Source: CAADGU01 sp964467705 (GTDB taxonomy: Bacteria; Chloroflexota; Anaerolineae; Promineifilales; Promineifilaceae). Taken from it: a stretch of DNA of 28,100 bases. Below, in pieces: positions 15,925 to 22,482 of the stretch. Position numbers and translations under genes: made by a program. The stretch covers positions 1 to 28,100 of the forward strand of contig CAYXUZ010000078.1 of the NCBI GenBank assembly GCA_964467705.1, written 5' to 3'. The notes under the pieces were generated by a model. It saw nothing but the letters and a program-made list of their open reading frames with translations. It was not told where the DNA came from and ran no database searches. Position 1 is the first letter of the stretch. Each line of letters opens with the position of its first letter.

Positions 15925-17405
15925 CCACCTATCCTTTGAATGGCCGGGGCATCATCGCCCCACAACCCAACCCTGATCCGCAGGACGCCGTTTTGCAATT
16001 GGCTGTATCCCTGCGCTGGCAAATTGGGCAGGATTTCCACGAGCAGTTGATGGAAGACATCTACACCAACGCGGCCCAATTGGCCGACCGAGCTGTGACG
16101 CGCCCTGGCGAAAAGCCCCGTTTTGACCTGGATCGCACGATTGACCGCATTGTCACCAGCCGCATTTGGGGCTTCCCGATGATGATTGCCATGCTGGCGG
16201 CCGTCTTCTGGATCACCATTATTGGCGCGAATGTGCCCTCCCAAATGTTGGCCTCGATTCTCATTGATACGATGGTGCCACTGCTGCATCAACTGGCTAA
16301 CGCGATTGGGCTGCCCTGGTGGTTGAGCGGGCTTCTGATTGATGGCATGTATCTGGCCACGGCCTGGGTGGTGAGCGTGATGCTGCCGCCGATGGCGATT
16401 TTCTTCCCGCTGTTTACATTGTTGGAAGATTTTGGCTATCTGCCACGAGTGGCGTTTAATCTGGATAATGTGTTTAAGAAGTCGGGGGCGCATGGCAAAC
16501 AGTCATTGAGCATGATGATGGGTTTTGGCTGTAATGCGGCGGGGGTGATTGCCACACGGGTGATTGACAGTCCCCGTGAACGGCTGATTGCTATCATCAC
16601 CAATAATTTCGCGCTCTGCAACGGCCGTTGGCCCACCCAAATTCTTATCGCCAGCCTGTTTGTGGGCGCATTGGTGCCGGTGTACATCTCCGGGCTTGTC
16701 TCCGCACTGGCGGTGGTGGCGATTGCCGTGTTGGGCGTGGTGCTGACCTTTGCTGTCTCCTGGACGCTGTCGCGTACGGTCCTGCGCGGCGAACTGTCTA
16801 CCTTTAGCCTGGAACTGCCGCCGTATCGGCCGCCGCGGGTGCTGCAAACCATTTACACCTCACTGATTGACCGCACGTTGTATGTGTTGTGGCGGGCGGT
16901 GGTGTTTGCGCTGCCCGCTGGGGCTGTCATCTGGCTGATTGGCAATGTCACTATTGGTGGCGTCAGCATCGCCGAATATCTGGTCAATTTCTTGAATCCG
17001 GTGGGCATTTTGATTGGGCTGAACGGCGTGATATTGCTGGCGTATGTGGTAGCGATTCCGGCGAATGAGATCGTCATTCCCACGGTGTTGATGCTGACGG
17101 CGATGATGTTGGGCGCGGCGGGCGACGTAGGCGCGGGCGCGGGGGTGATGTTTGAACTGGACGAACCGGCGGCGGTGAAGGGACTGCTGACGGCCGGTGG
17201 CTGGACATTGCTCACGGCCGTGAACCTGATGCTCTTTTCGCTCATTCACAACCCATGCAGCACCACCATTTACACCATTTACAAAGAGACGGGCAGTAAG
17301 CGGTGGACGGCCGTGTCTGCCCTGCTCCCCCTGGCACTCGGTTTCACCGTCACCTTCTTCGTCGCCCAAATCTGGCGGCTGGTGGCGGGATGGTTGGGGG
17401 GGTAA
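15921..17405 (+). CDS. feoB: FeoB C-terminal half: ferrous iron membrane channel, separate protein
   Basis: The membrane part of FeoB (494 residues), which carries Fe(II) across the inner membrane when driven by its partner GTPase. Residues 1-80 are the end of the GDI region (FHEQLMEDIYTNAAQLADRA, then DLDRTIDRIVTSRIWGF). Then come multiple transmembrane helices with the Gate motifs GFGCN (201-205), the conserved Cys in ALCNGRWP (C233), and HNPCSTTIYTIYKETGS from 443. Typical FeoB carries both halves in one chain of about 700 residues or more. The split here looks real: GGAGG (15909-15913) sits seven bases before this ATG and inside the preceding gene. Only 35 bases or so of poly-pyrimidine/purine text separate its end from the AT-rich intergenic stretch. 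Confidence 0.93.
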   Translation: MTTYPLNGRGIIAPQPNPDPQDAVLQLAVSLRWQIGQDFHEQLMEDIYTNAAQLADRAVTRPGEKPRFDLDRTIDRIVTSRIWGFPMMIAMLAAVFWITIIGANVPSQMLASILIDTMVPLLHQLANAIGLPWWLSGLLIDGMYLATAWVVSVMLPPMAIFFPLFTLLEDFGYLPRVAFNLDNVFKKSGAHGKQSLSMMMGFGCNAAGVIATRVIDSPRERLIAIITNNFALCNGRWPTQILIASLFVGALVPVYISGLVSALAVVAIAVLGVVLTFAVSWTLSRTVLRGELSTFSLELPPYRPPRVLQTIYTSLIDRTLYVLWRAVVFALPAGAVIWLIGNVTIGGVSIAEYLVNFLNPVGILIGLNGVILLAYVVAIPANEIVIPTVLMLTAMMLGAAGDVGAGAGVMFELDEPAAVKGLLTAGGWTLLTAVNLMLFSLIHNPCSTTIYTIYKETGSKRWTAVSALLPLALGFTVTFFVAQIWRLVAGWLGG

Positions 17406-17859
17406 ATTTCTGAGGAAAGAGACTGAGAGATTAGGAGACTGACTGTTTTACAATCTTACTCTAATTGCATCGGTTACAAGTTAAGGGATTTTGTGAGTTG
17501 TCAAGTCAGTAAACGAAGCGCTTGCCATTTTATTCATCCTCCATAAAGTTTGAATAAAATGTGCCTTTTTTCGATGTACTCATGGTTCGGTTTTTAAAGT
17601 TCTAGTGATGTACAGATGGTTTTCTAACTATATTTTTTTTCGATGTATTGACGTATGACAGGTAATTCCTGATGGGCGCCCGTTAGCTATTGATCAACGT
17701 ACAAAAACTGTTGGTGATGGGTTGGCGACTATTTGTTCAATGGGAAGGGTGGCAGGGGTTACGGCCGTAACCCCTGCATCACGGCCGTAGCCGACAATCA
17801 ACTCCCCTGGTCAATATACAAAACCGGGTTGGCGTTGAAAAGACTCAACTGGTGGGCTA
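17406..17859. other. 454-base intergenic region between convergent feoB and GH13 genes
   Basis: No gene is supported here. It opens with GAGACTGAGAGATTAGGAG-like text (17420-17439). A relatively AT-rich stretch follows, holding a direct repeat of TTTTTTCGATGTA at 17566 and 17635. It ends with a 26-bp palindrome and two ACGGCCGT copies. The genes on either side converge, yet I see no classical U-tract terminator, so the palindrome may serve both sides. Confidence 0.6.
17752..17777. repeat. Perfect 26-bp palindrome centred on ACGGCCGT
   Basis: GCAGGGGTT-ACGGCCGT-AACCCCTGC is its own reverse complement over all 26 bases. The octamer is the exact centre, and another octamer follows 12 bases later (17781). 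It may be a terminator-like cruciform for the convergent genes or a protein-binding site built round the octamer. Confidence 0.85.
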
Positions 17860-19416
17860 TCAAACCCGTTTGTACCGGCTGTACCCTCCCAACGAACGCT
17901 CGCGGGGTGCCAAGATAAGGACTGTTTCGGGAGGCATGGAAATCGTGATGAAGGCTGCCTGGACGGTACATACCGAGGGAAAATCTACTGGTGCAAGTAC
18001 ATCAATCAGGGGTGTGTCATCCATCAGAAACTCATTGCCGATCAGCACCTGTTCTGTAACGGTTGAACCAGCCGGGTTGACCAGTACGACTATTGTCTCC
18101 AGCGCCCGGTCGGTATAACGCTCAAACGCCAGCAAGCGATCTGACTCCACCAGCCGGAAATTCCCGATGCGCAGCGCCCGGTGCTGTTTCCGCAACGCGA
18201 TCAGCTTCTTGATCCAGGCCAGTTCGGGATTGTCGTCGCGTACCAGATCCCAGCGCATAGGGCCGCGATTTTCAGGATCGTTACCCCCAATCATTCCTAC
18301 TTCACTGCCATAATAGATATTGGGAGCGCCGGGCAATGTAAATTGCAACGCCTGGACCAACCTGCGAAGTGAATCCTTGGGAATCTGACTGGCGATGCGC
18401 GGAATATCATGGTTATCAATCACCACCCAGGATTTGAGCAGTGGCTCAATGCCTGAATCGCTGACCAGGCGGGCCAACATGCGGCTGGTTAATGACGGGG
18501 CAATTTCTCCTGAAGCCAGGCCCAGCACAATTTTGCGCAGGTTGAAGTTCATGACCGCATCAATAGACTCGAGCCATTTACCAGGGTAATTGACAATCTC
18601 GCCTACAACCAGGGAACCGGGCTTTTCCAGGTGCGCGGCGCGGGTGAGATCCCGCAGGTAATCAGGCCCCAGTTCAAAGGCTGTATCCAGACGCCAACCA
18701 TCCGCGCCGTCACGCAGGTAGCTACGCACAACGGAGTCTGGATTTTCATAGAGATATGCACGCACGGCCTGGTTTTCGAGGTTTAATTCCGGCAGGTTTT
18801 GGAAACCCGTCCATGCCCGCGCCCCACCAGCATACTGCGGCCCAATAGCGAACCAATCCCGCCAGGGGCTGGTTGGATTTGCGAGCGCATCCTGAAAGAT
18901 CGGGGCATTCCGCCCCATGTGATTGAAGACCCCATCCAACACCAACTTCATATCGCGGGCATGGACATCTGCTACCAGACGCAAGAAGTCATCCCGGTTT
19001 CCAAACTCAGGAGAGATTTTCATAAAGTCCAGGGCATCGTATTTATGGTTCGTGTAGGCCAGATGGATTGGGTTGAGATAGAGCACATCTGCCCCAAGTT
19101 GCTGTATATGGTCGAGCCGGCTACAGAGACTGGCAAAATCCCCGCCCCAGAACTCTAATTCCTGGCTATTCAGTCTCGCATCTGGCAGGTAAGTGCCTGG
19201 TTTCGGCGTTTCTGACCAGTCACGCAGCACTTTGGGGGGCGGATATAGCACACGCTTGGCATCCAGTTGAGTTGAAGGCGCAAACCGGTCCACGAGTACC
19301 TGATAGACGATAGCGCCATTACGCCNNNNNNNNNNCCAGTCCTGCTCACGCCTCACAAAGGTCTCAGGGTCATCATCTTGGGTCAGTCTGTTTGTCGGGG
19401 TTCTGGTTGTTGTCAT
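17860..19416 (-). CDS. GH13 alpha-amylase family enzyme (cyclomaltodextrinase/neopullulanase-like), with assembly gap
   Basis: A retaining alpha-glucan hydrolase or transferase with a TIM barrel. The four GH13 regions are present: DGVFNH (161-166), GWRLDTAFE (240-248, nucleophile D244), the acid/base Glu in VVGEIVN (E273) and VVIDNHD (331-337, D337). VYQVLVDRFA near the start and WDLVRDDNPELAWIKKLIAL near the end match cyclomaltodextrinase/neopullulanase-like enzymes. No signal peptide is seen, so it probably acts on maltodextrins in the cytoplasm. Ten Ns (19326-19335) interrupt codons 28-31. The flanking text still reads in one frame and the usual spacing to VYQ is kept, so the gap estimate may be near right, but the first 27 residues could belong to other sequence. 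AGAGGA (19421-19426) precedes the ATG. The gene contains no ACGGCCGT, unlike most of the window. Confidence 0.88.
   Translation of the reverse strand: MTTTRTPTNRLTQDDDPETFVRREQDWXXXXRNGAIVYQVLVDRFAPSTQLDAKRVLYPPPKVLRDWSETPKPGTYLPDARLNSQELEFWGGDFASLCSRLDHIQQLGADVLYLNPIHLAYTNHKYDALDFMKISPEFGNRDDFLRLVADVHARDMKLVLDGVFNHMGRNAPIFQDALANPTSPWRDWFAIGPQYAGGARAWTGFQNLPELNLENQAVRAYLYENPDSVVRSYLRDGADGWRLDTAFELGPDYLRDLTRAAHLEKPGSLVVGEIVNYPGKWLESIDAVMNFNLRKIVLGLASGEIAPSLTSRMLARLVSDSGIEPLLKSWVVIDNHDIPRIASQIPKDSLRRLVQALQFTLPGAPNIYYGSEVGMIGGNDPENRGPMRWDLVRDDNPELAWIKKLIALRKQHRALRIGNFRLVESDRLLAFERYTDRALETIVVLVNPAGSTVTEQVLIGNEFLMDDTPLIDVLAPVDFPSVCTVQAAFITISMPPETVLILAPRERSLGGYSRYKRV
19326..19335. other. Run of 10 Ns: assembly gap
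   Basis: Ten undetermined bases lie within the GH13 coding region. A run of exactly ten usually marks a scaffold join of unknown length, so order and distance across this point are less certain than elsewhere. Confidence 0.95.
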
Positions 19417-19505
19417 CGTATCCTCTTATCTATTCATTCATCCTTTGTACGTCTGCTCTTGGTCGAAGCCCTACATCCAGGTTTAGCCGCGTCTGGAAAA
19501 CCTTG

Positions 19506-20300
19506 CTAGCTTTTCGGCACGATTTTGGGTGGTAGATATATGGTGAATTCCACGATGGGCTGCACCAGGACGCTGTGGGGTGACTGCTGCTCCTCGGCCG
19601 AGACCAGACCCATCCGGCTGAGCAGGCCAAACTGTGCGGTGACGATGCTGGCTGGCTGTACCCTCAACTGGTCATGCCAGACGCGGTACGACCCCACACG
19701 GCCGTCGCGGCGATGATAAAAACTTACCAGCGGATGCGTCAGGTAGACCAGACCGCTTTCGGTGTCCGGGAACCCAGGCAGGCACAGGGGTGACTTTGCA
19801 TCCTGGCTTAATTCAACTTCGGCCGGCGCCCACGCCGCTTCCGTCTGCATCCGATACCGGCTGTACCGGCCCGTCTGCGGGTCATAGGCGCAGTCAAAGC
19901 TGATCTGGCCGGGATGCCAGGGCAGCCTCCAGATGTGCCGGGGGATGAGCACCGTCCATGAGTCAAGCGTCGTACCCAGAAACCAGACGCCGCGCTCACC
20001 CGTGACCGTATCCATAATGTAGATGCGGTAGTTGGTTTGGCCCATCCGAAATTTCGGAAAGGGAAAGACGGCCGAGGTGAAATCCACGTCCAGAAAAGGA
20101 ACTACAGAGAGCAGGGCGTGGGCACGGCCGTTAATCACGACTTCATCTAGTCTGAACCTGTCGGGAATCAGGCCGATGAAACGTTCTGGCTGAACGGCAT
20201 AGCTGATGATGGCAAAATGATGAAGCTGGCAGACCGCATCAATCCTCTTTGGTCGGGGACGCTCGTTCAGAACATCAGCAAATTGCAATGGAGTGAGCAT
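19506..20300 (-). CDS. DUF2071 (YqjF-like) family protein
   Basis: A 264-residue protein of the DUF2071/YqjF family, distantly like acetoacetate decarboxylase folds, with no established reaction. Family features visible: FIGLIPDRFRLDEVVINGRA near the start (a dedicated lipocalin-like strand set), VPFLDVDF, the TNYRIYIMDTVTGERGVWFL segment, and RHIWRLPWHPGQISF followed by a YSRYR strand. No signal peptide or membrane helix, so it is likely cytoplasmic. It lies 18 bases downstream of a VOC gene and 89 bases before the GH13 gene, all on the minus strand, so these are probably co-transcribed. The ATG at 20300 has only a weak GGAAAG in front. Two ACGGCCGT copies (19698, 20124) are the only ones in this accessory block. 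Confidence 0.8.
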   Translation of the reverse strand: MLTPLQFADVLNERPRPKRIDAVCQLHHFAIISYAVQPERFIGLIPDRFRLDEVVINGRAHALLSVVPFLDVDFTSAVFPFPKFRMGQTNYRIYIMDTVTGERGVWFLGTTLDSWTVLIPRHIWRLPWHPGQISFDCAYDPQTGRYSRYRMQTEAAWAPAEVELSQDAKSPLCLPGFPDTESGLVYLTHPLVSFYHRRDGRVGSYRVWHDQLRVQPASIVTAQFGLLSRMGLVSAEEQQSPHSVLVQPIVEFTIYLPPKIVPKS

Positions 20301-20318
20301 GAACTTTCCAGAGAAAAT

Positions 20319-20744
20319 CTAGCGACCAACTTCAGTCAAACTTTCCCCAAACACAATCCTGTGACCATCTGGCGTGACGACAGAAAATTCGCGCATGCCC
20401 CAGGGCTTGTCCGCCAGTTTGTGCCAGATTTCCACACCATTCTTGATGGTCTCTTCATAAAGACCGGCTGCGTCCCGGACATGAAGGTAGGCAAACCATG
20501 AGTGGTCCTGAGCCTGTGACATTGGCATCGCATCAGGGCAATGACCCAGACGCAGCTTACAAGCGCCGCGACTCAGGAAAACCCAACCATCAACACTGAA
20601 ATCTTCGGTGAAACCCAGTTTTTCCAGATAAAATTTCTTTGAAGCTGCCAGATCAGTAACAGCTAATACAAAGGTGGATGCAAGAATGTCAGATATGTTG
20701 CCACTCCTTTCTTTACTGCCGAACGCTAAGTTAGCCAACTCCAA
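20319..20744 (-). CDS. VOC superfamily (glyoxalase/bleomycin-resistance-like) protein
   Basis: A single-module vicinal-oxygen-chelate protein of up to 141 residues. Members bind metals and act as glyoxalases, dioxygenases or drug-binding resistance proteins; nothing here picks one. The fold is clear: STFVLAVTDLAASKKFYLEK with GF, then WFAYLHVRDAAGLYEETIKNG, and REFSVVTPDGHRIVFGE at the end. The start is unsettled. The TTG at 20744 gives the longest frame but lacks a good ribosome binding site. AAGGAG (20704-20709) sits seven bases before an in-frame ATA (20694-20696) that would begin the protein right at the first family strand. No ATG fits between. The DUF2071 gene follows 18 bases after the stop. 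Confidence 0.85.
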   Translation of the reverse strand: MELANLAFGSKERSGNISDILASTFVLAVTDLAASKKFYLEKLGFTEDFSVDGWVFLSRGACKLRLGHCPDAMPMSQAQDHSWFAYLHVRDAAGLYEETIKNGVEIWHKLADKPWGMREFSVVTPDGHRIVFGESLTEVGR

Positions 20745-20753
20745 CCCGAACTT

Positions 20754-20840
20754 CTACATCTGCCTTTTGTAGGTAATCAGCAGGTTCCCAACCGGGTCTC
20801 GGAAAGCAGGCGTCCGCACGCTACCGATGTCTTCGATATT
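20754..20840 (-). pseudogene. Orphan C-terminal fragment of a second VOC protein
   Basis: Read on the minus strand, these bases encode NIEDIGSVRTPAFRDP followed by VGNLLITYKRQM and a stop. That is the typical last strand of VOC proteins (DIGxVxTAxFxDPxGNLL). No start or upstream VOC sequence exists in this frame; it runs straight into the preceding SRPBCC gene. It therefore looks like the 3' stump of a deleted VOC gene. The start given here is where similarity becomes visible. Confidence 0.7.
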
Positions 20841-21108
20841 CCGTGAACGCCTCCAGGAACGCCGCCAGATTCTCAAGTGTAGAGGTCATCCCTGCTTCGT
20901 GATCAACCTGTTGGATGCCCGGCGGCACGTTCTGGCAACGGATAGAGACTTTTGTCCCCTCAGGTACGGGCAGAAACGTCCATATTTGCCCCGTCATTCC
21001 CTGTGGCGGAAGCCAGGTCACTATAGCCTTTTCGTGGGCAAACGCCTGATAGATGGCCGACGGAGGCGCGTGGATTATTCTGGATGCCTGGTCAATTCTC
21101 GTTGTCAT
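20821..21108 (-). CDS. SRPBCC/AHSA1-family protein with an internal deletion
   Basis: A 95-residue reading frame whose two ends match SRPBCC (AHSA1-like) ligand-binding proteins, which are normally about 150 residues. The start, MTTRIDQASRIIHAPPSAIY through SWLPP-like WLPPQGMTGQI, joins directly to WTFLPVPEGTKVSIRCQNVP and STLENLAAFLEAF. The usual central strands (about 55-60 residues) are missing in frame, so the helix-grip cavity cannot form normally. The last codons, TEYRRHR, read into the neighbouring VOC remnant in another frame. AAGGT lies five bases before the ATG. It is probably a decaying gene or a chimera left by deletion; a working small protein is less likely. Confidence 0.72.
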   Translation of the reverse strand: MTTRIDQASRIIHAPPSAIYQAFAHEKAIVTWLPPQGMTGQIWTFLPVPEGTKVSIRCQNVPPGIQQVDHEAGMTSTLENLAAFLEAFTEYRRHR

Positions 21109-21281
21109 GTTTACCTTAATTGCGTACGCATGGGAAATTATATCATGCCATGTCAGTTGTGGGTGGATACAACTGGCGGAAAGTTGATGTATAGAGAGGC
21201 GTAAGCGGGGCGGTGGTAGCTGTGTAGAATAGGGTTACGGCCGTCAAAACCCGTGCCATTTCCCAATTTCCCAAATATTAC

Positions 21282-21310
21282 TTGACAATAACTAAAATTT
21301 GGCGTAAAAA
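21282..21310 (+). promoter_or_regulatory. Sigma-70 type promoter of the WYL regulator gene
   Basis: TTGACA (21282-21287), a 17-base spacer, then TAAAAA (21305-21310). A perfect -35 box and a fair -10 box. It lies about 60 bases before the regulator's ATG, leaving room for the inverted repeat at 21332-21364. Confidence 0.7.
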
Positions 21311-21331
21311 TTAGAACATGCGGTCTAATGA

Positions 21332-21364
21332 AGATTGGTTCAACCTGGAAGATTGAACCAATCT
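21332..21364 (+). promoter_or_regulatory. Perfect inverted repeat in the leader of the WYL regulator
   Basis: AGATTGGTTCAA and TTGAACCAATCT pair exactly over 12 bases around a nine-base spacer, ending six bases before the ATG. It could be the operator to which this regulator binds, or an RNA hairpin that hides the weak ribosome binding site (GGA at 21365-21367). Confidence 0.6.
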
Positions 21365-21370
21365 GGATAA

Positions 21371-22339
21371 ATGATGACACGGTTAGCTTCGCGCACATCG
21401 CGCCTACGGCAGATTGAGGAGATATTGGTGCTGCACCCGGACGGGATGCGAGCGGTTGACCTGGCGGAAGAAGTCGGGGTAGACCGGCGCACCGTGTATC
21501 GGGATGTGGAGTTTTTGTGTGAACAGGGGGTGCCGGTGTGGCAGAAAGACGGCCGTTTTGGGATCAACCGCACCAGCTACATCAGTACCGTTCACCTGAC
21601 CTTCCATGAGGCCATTGCCTTGATGTTGGCCGGGTTGTTGCTCTCACGCACCATTGACGAGCGCAACCCCCACGCCATGACGGCGCTGCGTAAACTGGCG
21701 ATGACCCTGCCACGGCCGTTTACTCCCCACTTGAAACGGGCCGCCGACCGGGTGCTGGCAAACCAGGAAGGGCAGCGACAAATCGCCGTGCTGGAGGCGC
21801 TGGCGGAAGGGTGGGGTACAGGCCACAAAGTTCGCATTGGCTACCGTTCGCCGCGCAGTGGGCAGTTGCGGGAGCGGCTGCTGGCCCCCTATGCGCTCGA
21901 ACCCACTCCGTCGGGCATTTACGTCATTGGCCATGACGACTGGGCCAATGATATGCGCACCTTTAAGCTGGATCGGTTGGAAACGGCCGTTGTCACCCCT
22001 CGCAAATTCACCATCCCGGAAACGTTTGACCTGGAAGCGCACCTGGCATCTGGCTGGCGCATCATGGCTGGGGAAACCATTTCCGAGGTGGTGTTGCAAT
22101 TCACGCCGGAGGTGACGCCCCATATTTTTGAGCGGCAGTGGCATCCCACGCAAAAGCTGGAGCGGTTGGAAAATGGGGGGTGTCTGTTGAAAGTGCAGGT
22201 GGCGCAACCGGAAGAGATGCAGCCCTTCATCCGCAGTTGGGGAGCGCAGGTGAAGGTGTTGGCCCCGGATTGGTTACGTGACCAGATCGCCGCCGAACTA
22301 TATCTGGCGGCGCAGCAGTACGAGAACGAAAGACCCTAA
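21371..22339 (+). CDS. WYL-domain transcriptional regulator (YafY type)
   Basis: A 322-residue DNA-binding regulator. The N-terminal winged helix (about 8-65) reads RQIEEILVLHPDGMRAVDLA, then VGVDRRTVYRDVEFL. The middle and C-terminal part (about 140-230) is the WYL domain, with KVRIGYRSPRSGQ, RLLAPYALEP and GIYVIGHDDWANDMRTFKLD, followed by the usual C-terminal extension from about 240. WYL domains sense ligands, often nucleotides or nucleic acid ends, and many such regulators repress their own gene or neighbouring defence and repair genes. No defence system is nearby. Its 5' leader carries a good promoter and a perfect inverted repeat. Two adjacent ATGs (21371, 21374) are possible starts. 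The divergent neighbour is the damaged SRPBCC gene. Confidence 0.92.
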   Translation: MMTRLASRTSRLRQIEEILVLHPDGMRAVDLAEEVGVDRRTVYRDVEFLCEQGVPVWQKDGRFGINRTSYISTVHLTFHEAIALMLAGLLLSRTIDERNPHAMTALRKLAMTLPRPFTPHLKRAADRVLANQEGQRQIAVLEALAEGWGTGHKVRIGYRSPRSGQLRERLLAPYALEPTPSGIYVIGHDDWANDMRTFKLDRLETAVVTPRKFTIPETFDLEAHLASGWRIMAGETISEVVLQFTPEVTPHIFERQWHPTQKLERLENGGCLLKVQVAQPEEMQPFIRSWGAQVKVLAPDWLRDQIAAELYLAAQQYENERP

Positions 22340-22368
22340 GGGTTTCCCAGATTCTTAGGGCCTTTCGT
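22326..22368 (+). terminator. Terminator-like hairpin overlapping the WYL gene stop
   Basis: ACGAAAG-A-CCCTAAG (22326-22340) pairs with CTTAGGG-C-CTTTCGT (22354-22368), one internal mismatch, 13-base loop. The stop codon is inside the left arm. Its CCCTAAGGGTTT core is shared with the hairpin at 24449-24482, suggesting a repeated terminator type. Confidence 0.65.
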
Positions 22369-22394
22369 ATTACTTCACTCATGTTACGCAGGCT

Positions 22395-22439
22395 GTCGCC
22401 GGTTTCCAGACCGTGCGACGCTGGCTCGGTGGGACACCG
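22395..22439. other. Two small hairpins between convergent genes
   Basis: GTCGCCGGT-TTCCAG-ACCG-T-GCGAC (22395-22419) and CGGTG-GGA-CACCG (22427-22439) can fold in the 143-base gap between the WYL and SurA-like genes. They may be part of a structured RNA or of the foldase transcript's 3' end. I could not match them to a known RNA family. Confidence 0.3.
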
Positions 22440-22482
22440 GACAGAGCAGGTGAGTCTTTCCTATTTTTATCTATCGCCCGGT

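Noticed and set aside
15366..16493. A 375-codon minus-strand frame across both feoB genes
   Set aside because: It lies opposite clear FeoB motifs and its translation is Arg/His/Gln-rich with no recognisable domain.
17733..17918. A 61-codon plus-strand frame over the palindrome and the GH13 gene end
   Set aside because: It runs across a palindrome and the end of a real gene, and shows no domain or ribosome binding site.
20696..20760. Integron attC-like look (GCTAAGTTAGC near 20734) in the row of small minus-strand genes
   Set aside because: There is no paired GTTRRRY/RYYYAAC core at proper spacing and no integrase, so I do not call cassettes.
22381..22482. Structured non-coding RNA (SRP, RNase P or riboswitch)
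   Set aside because: Two small hairpins can form, but no conserved core of those RNAs is present.
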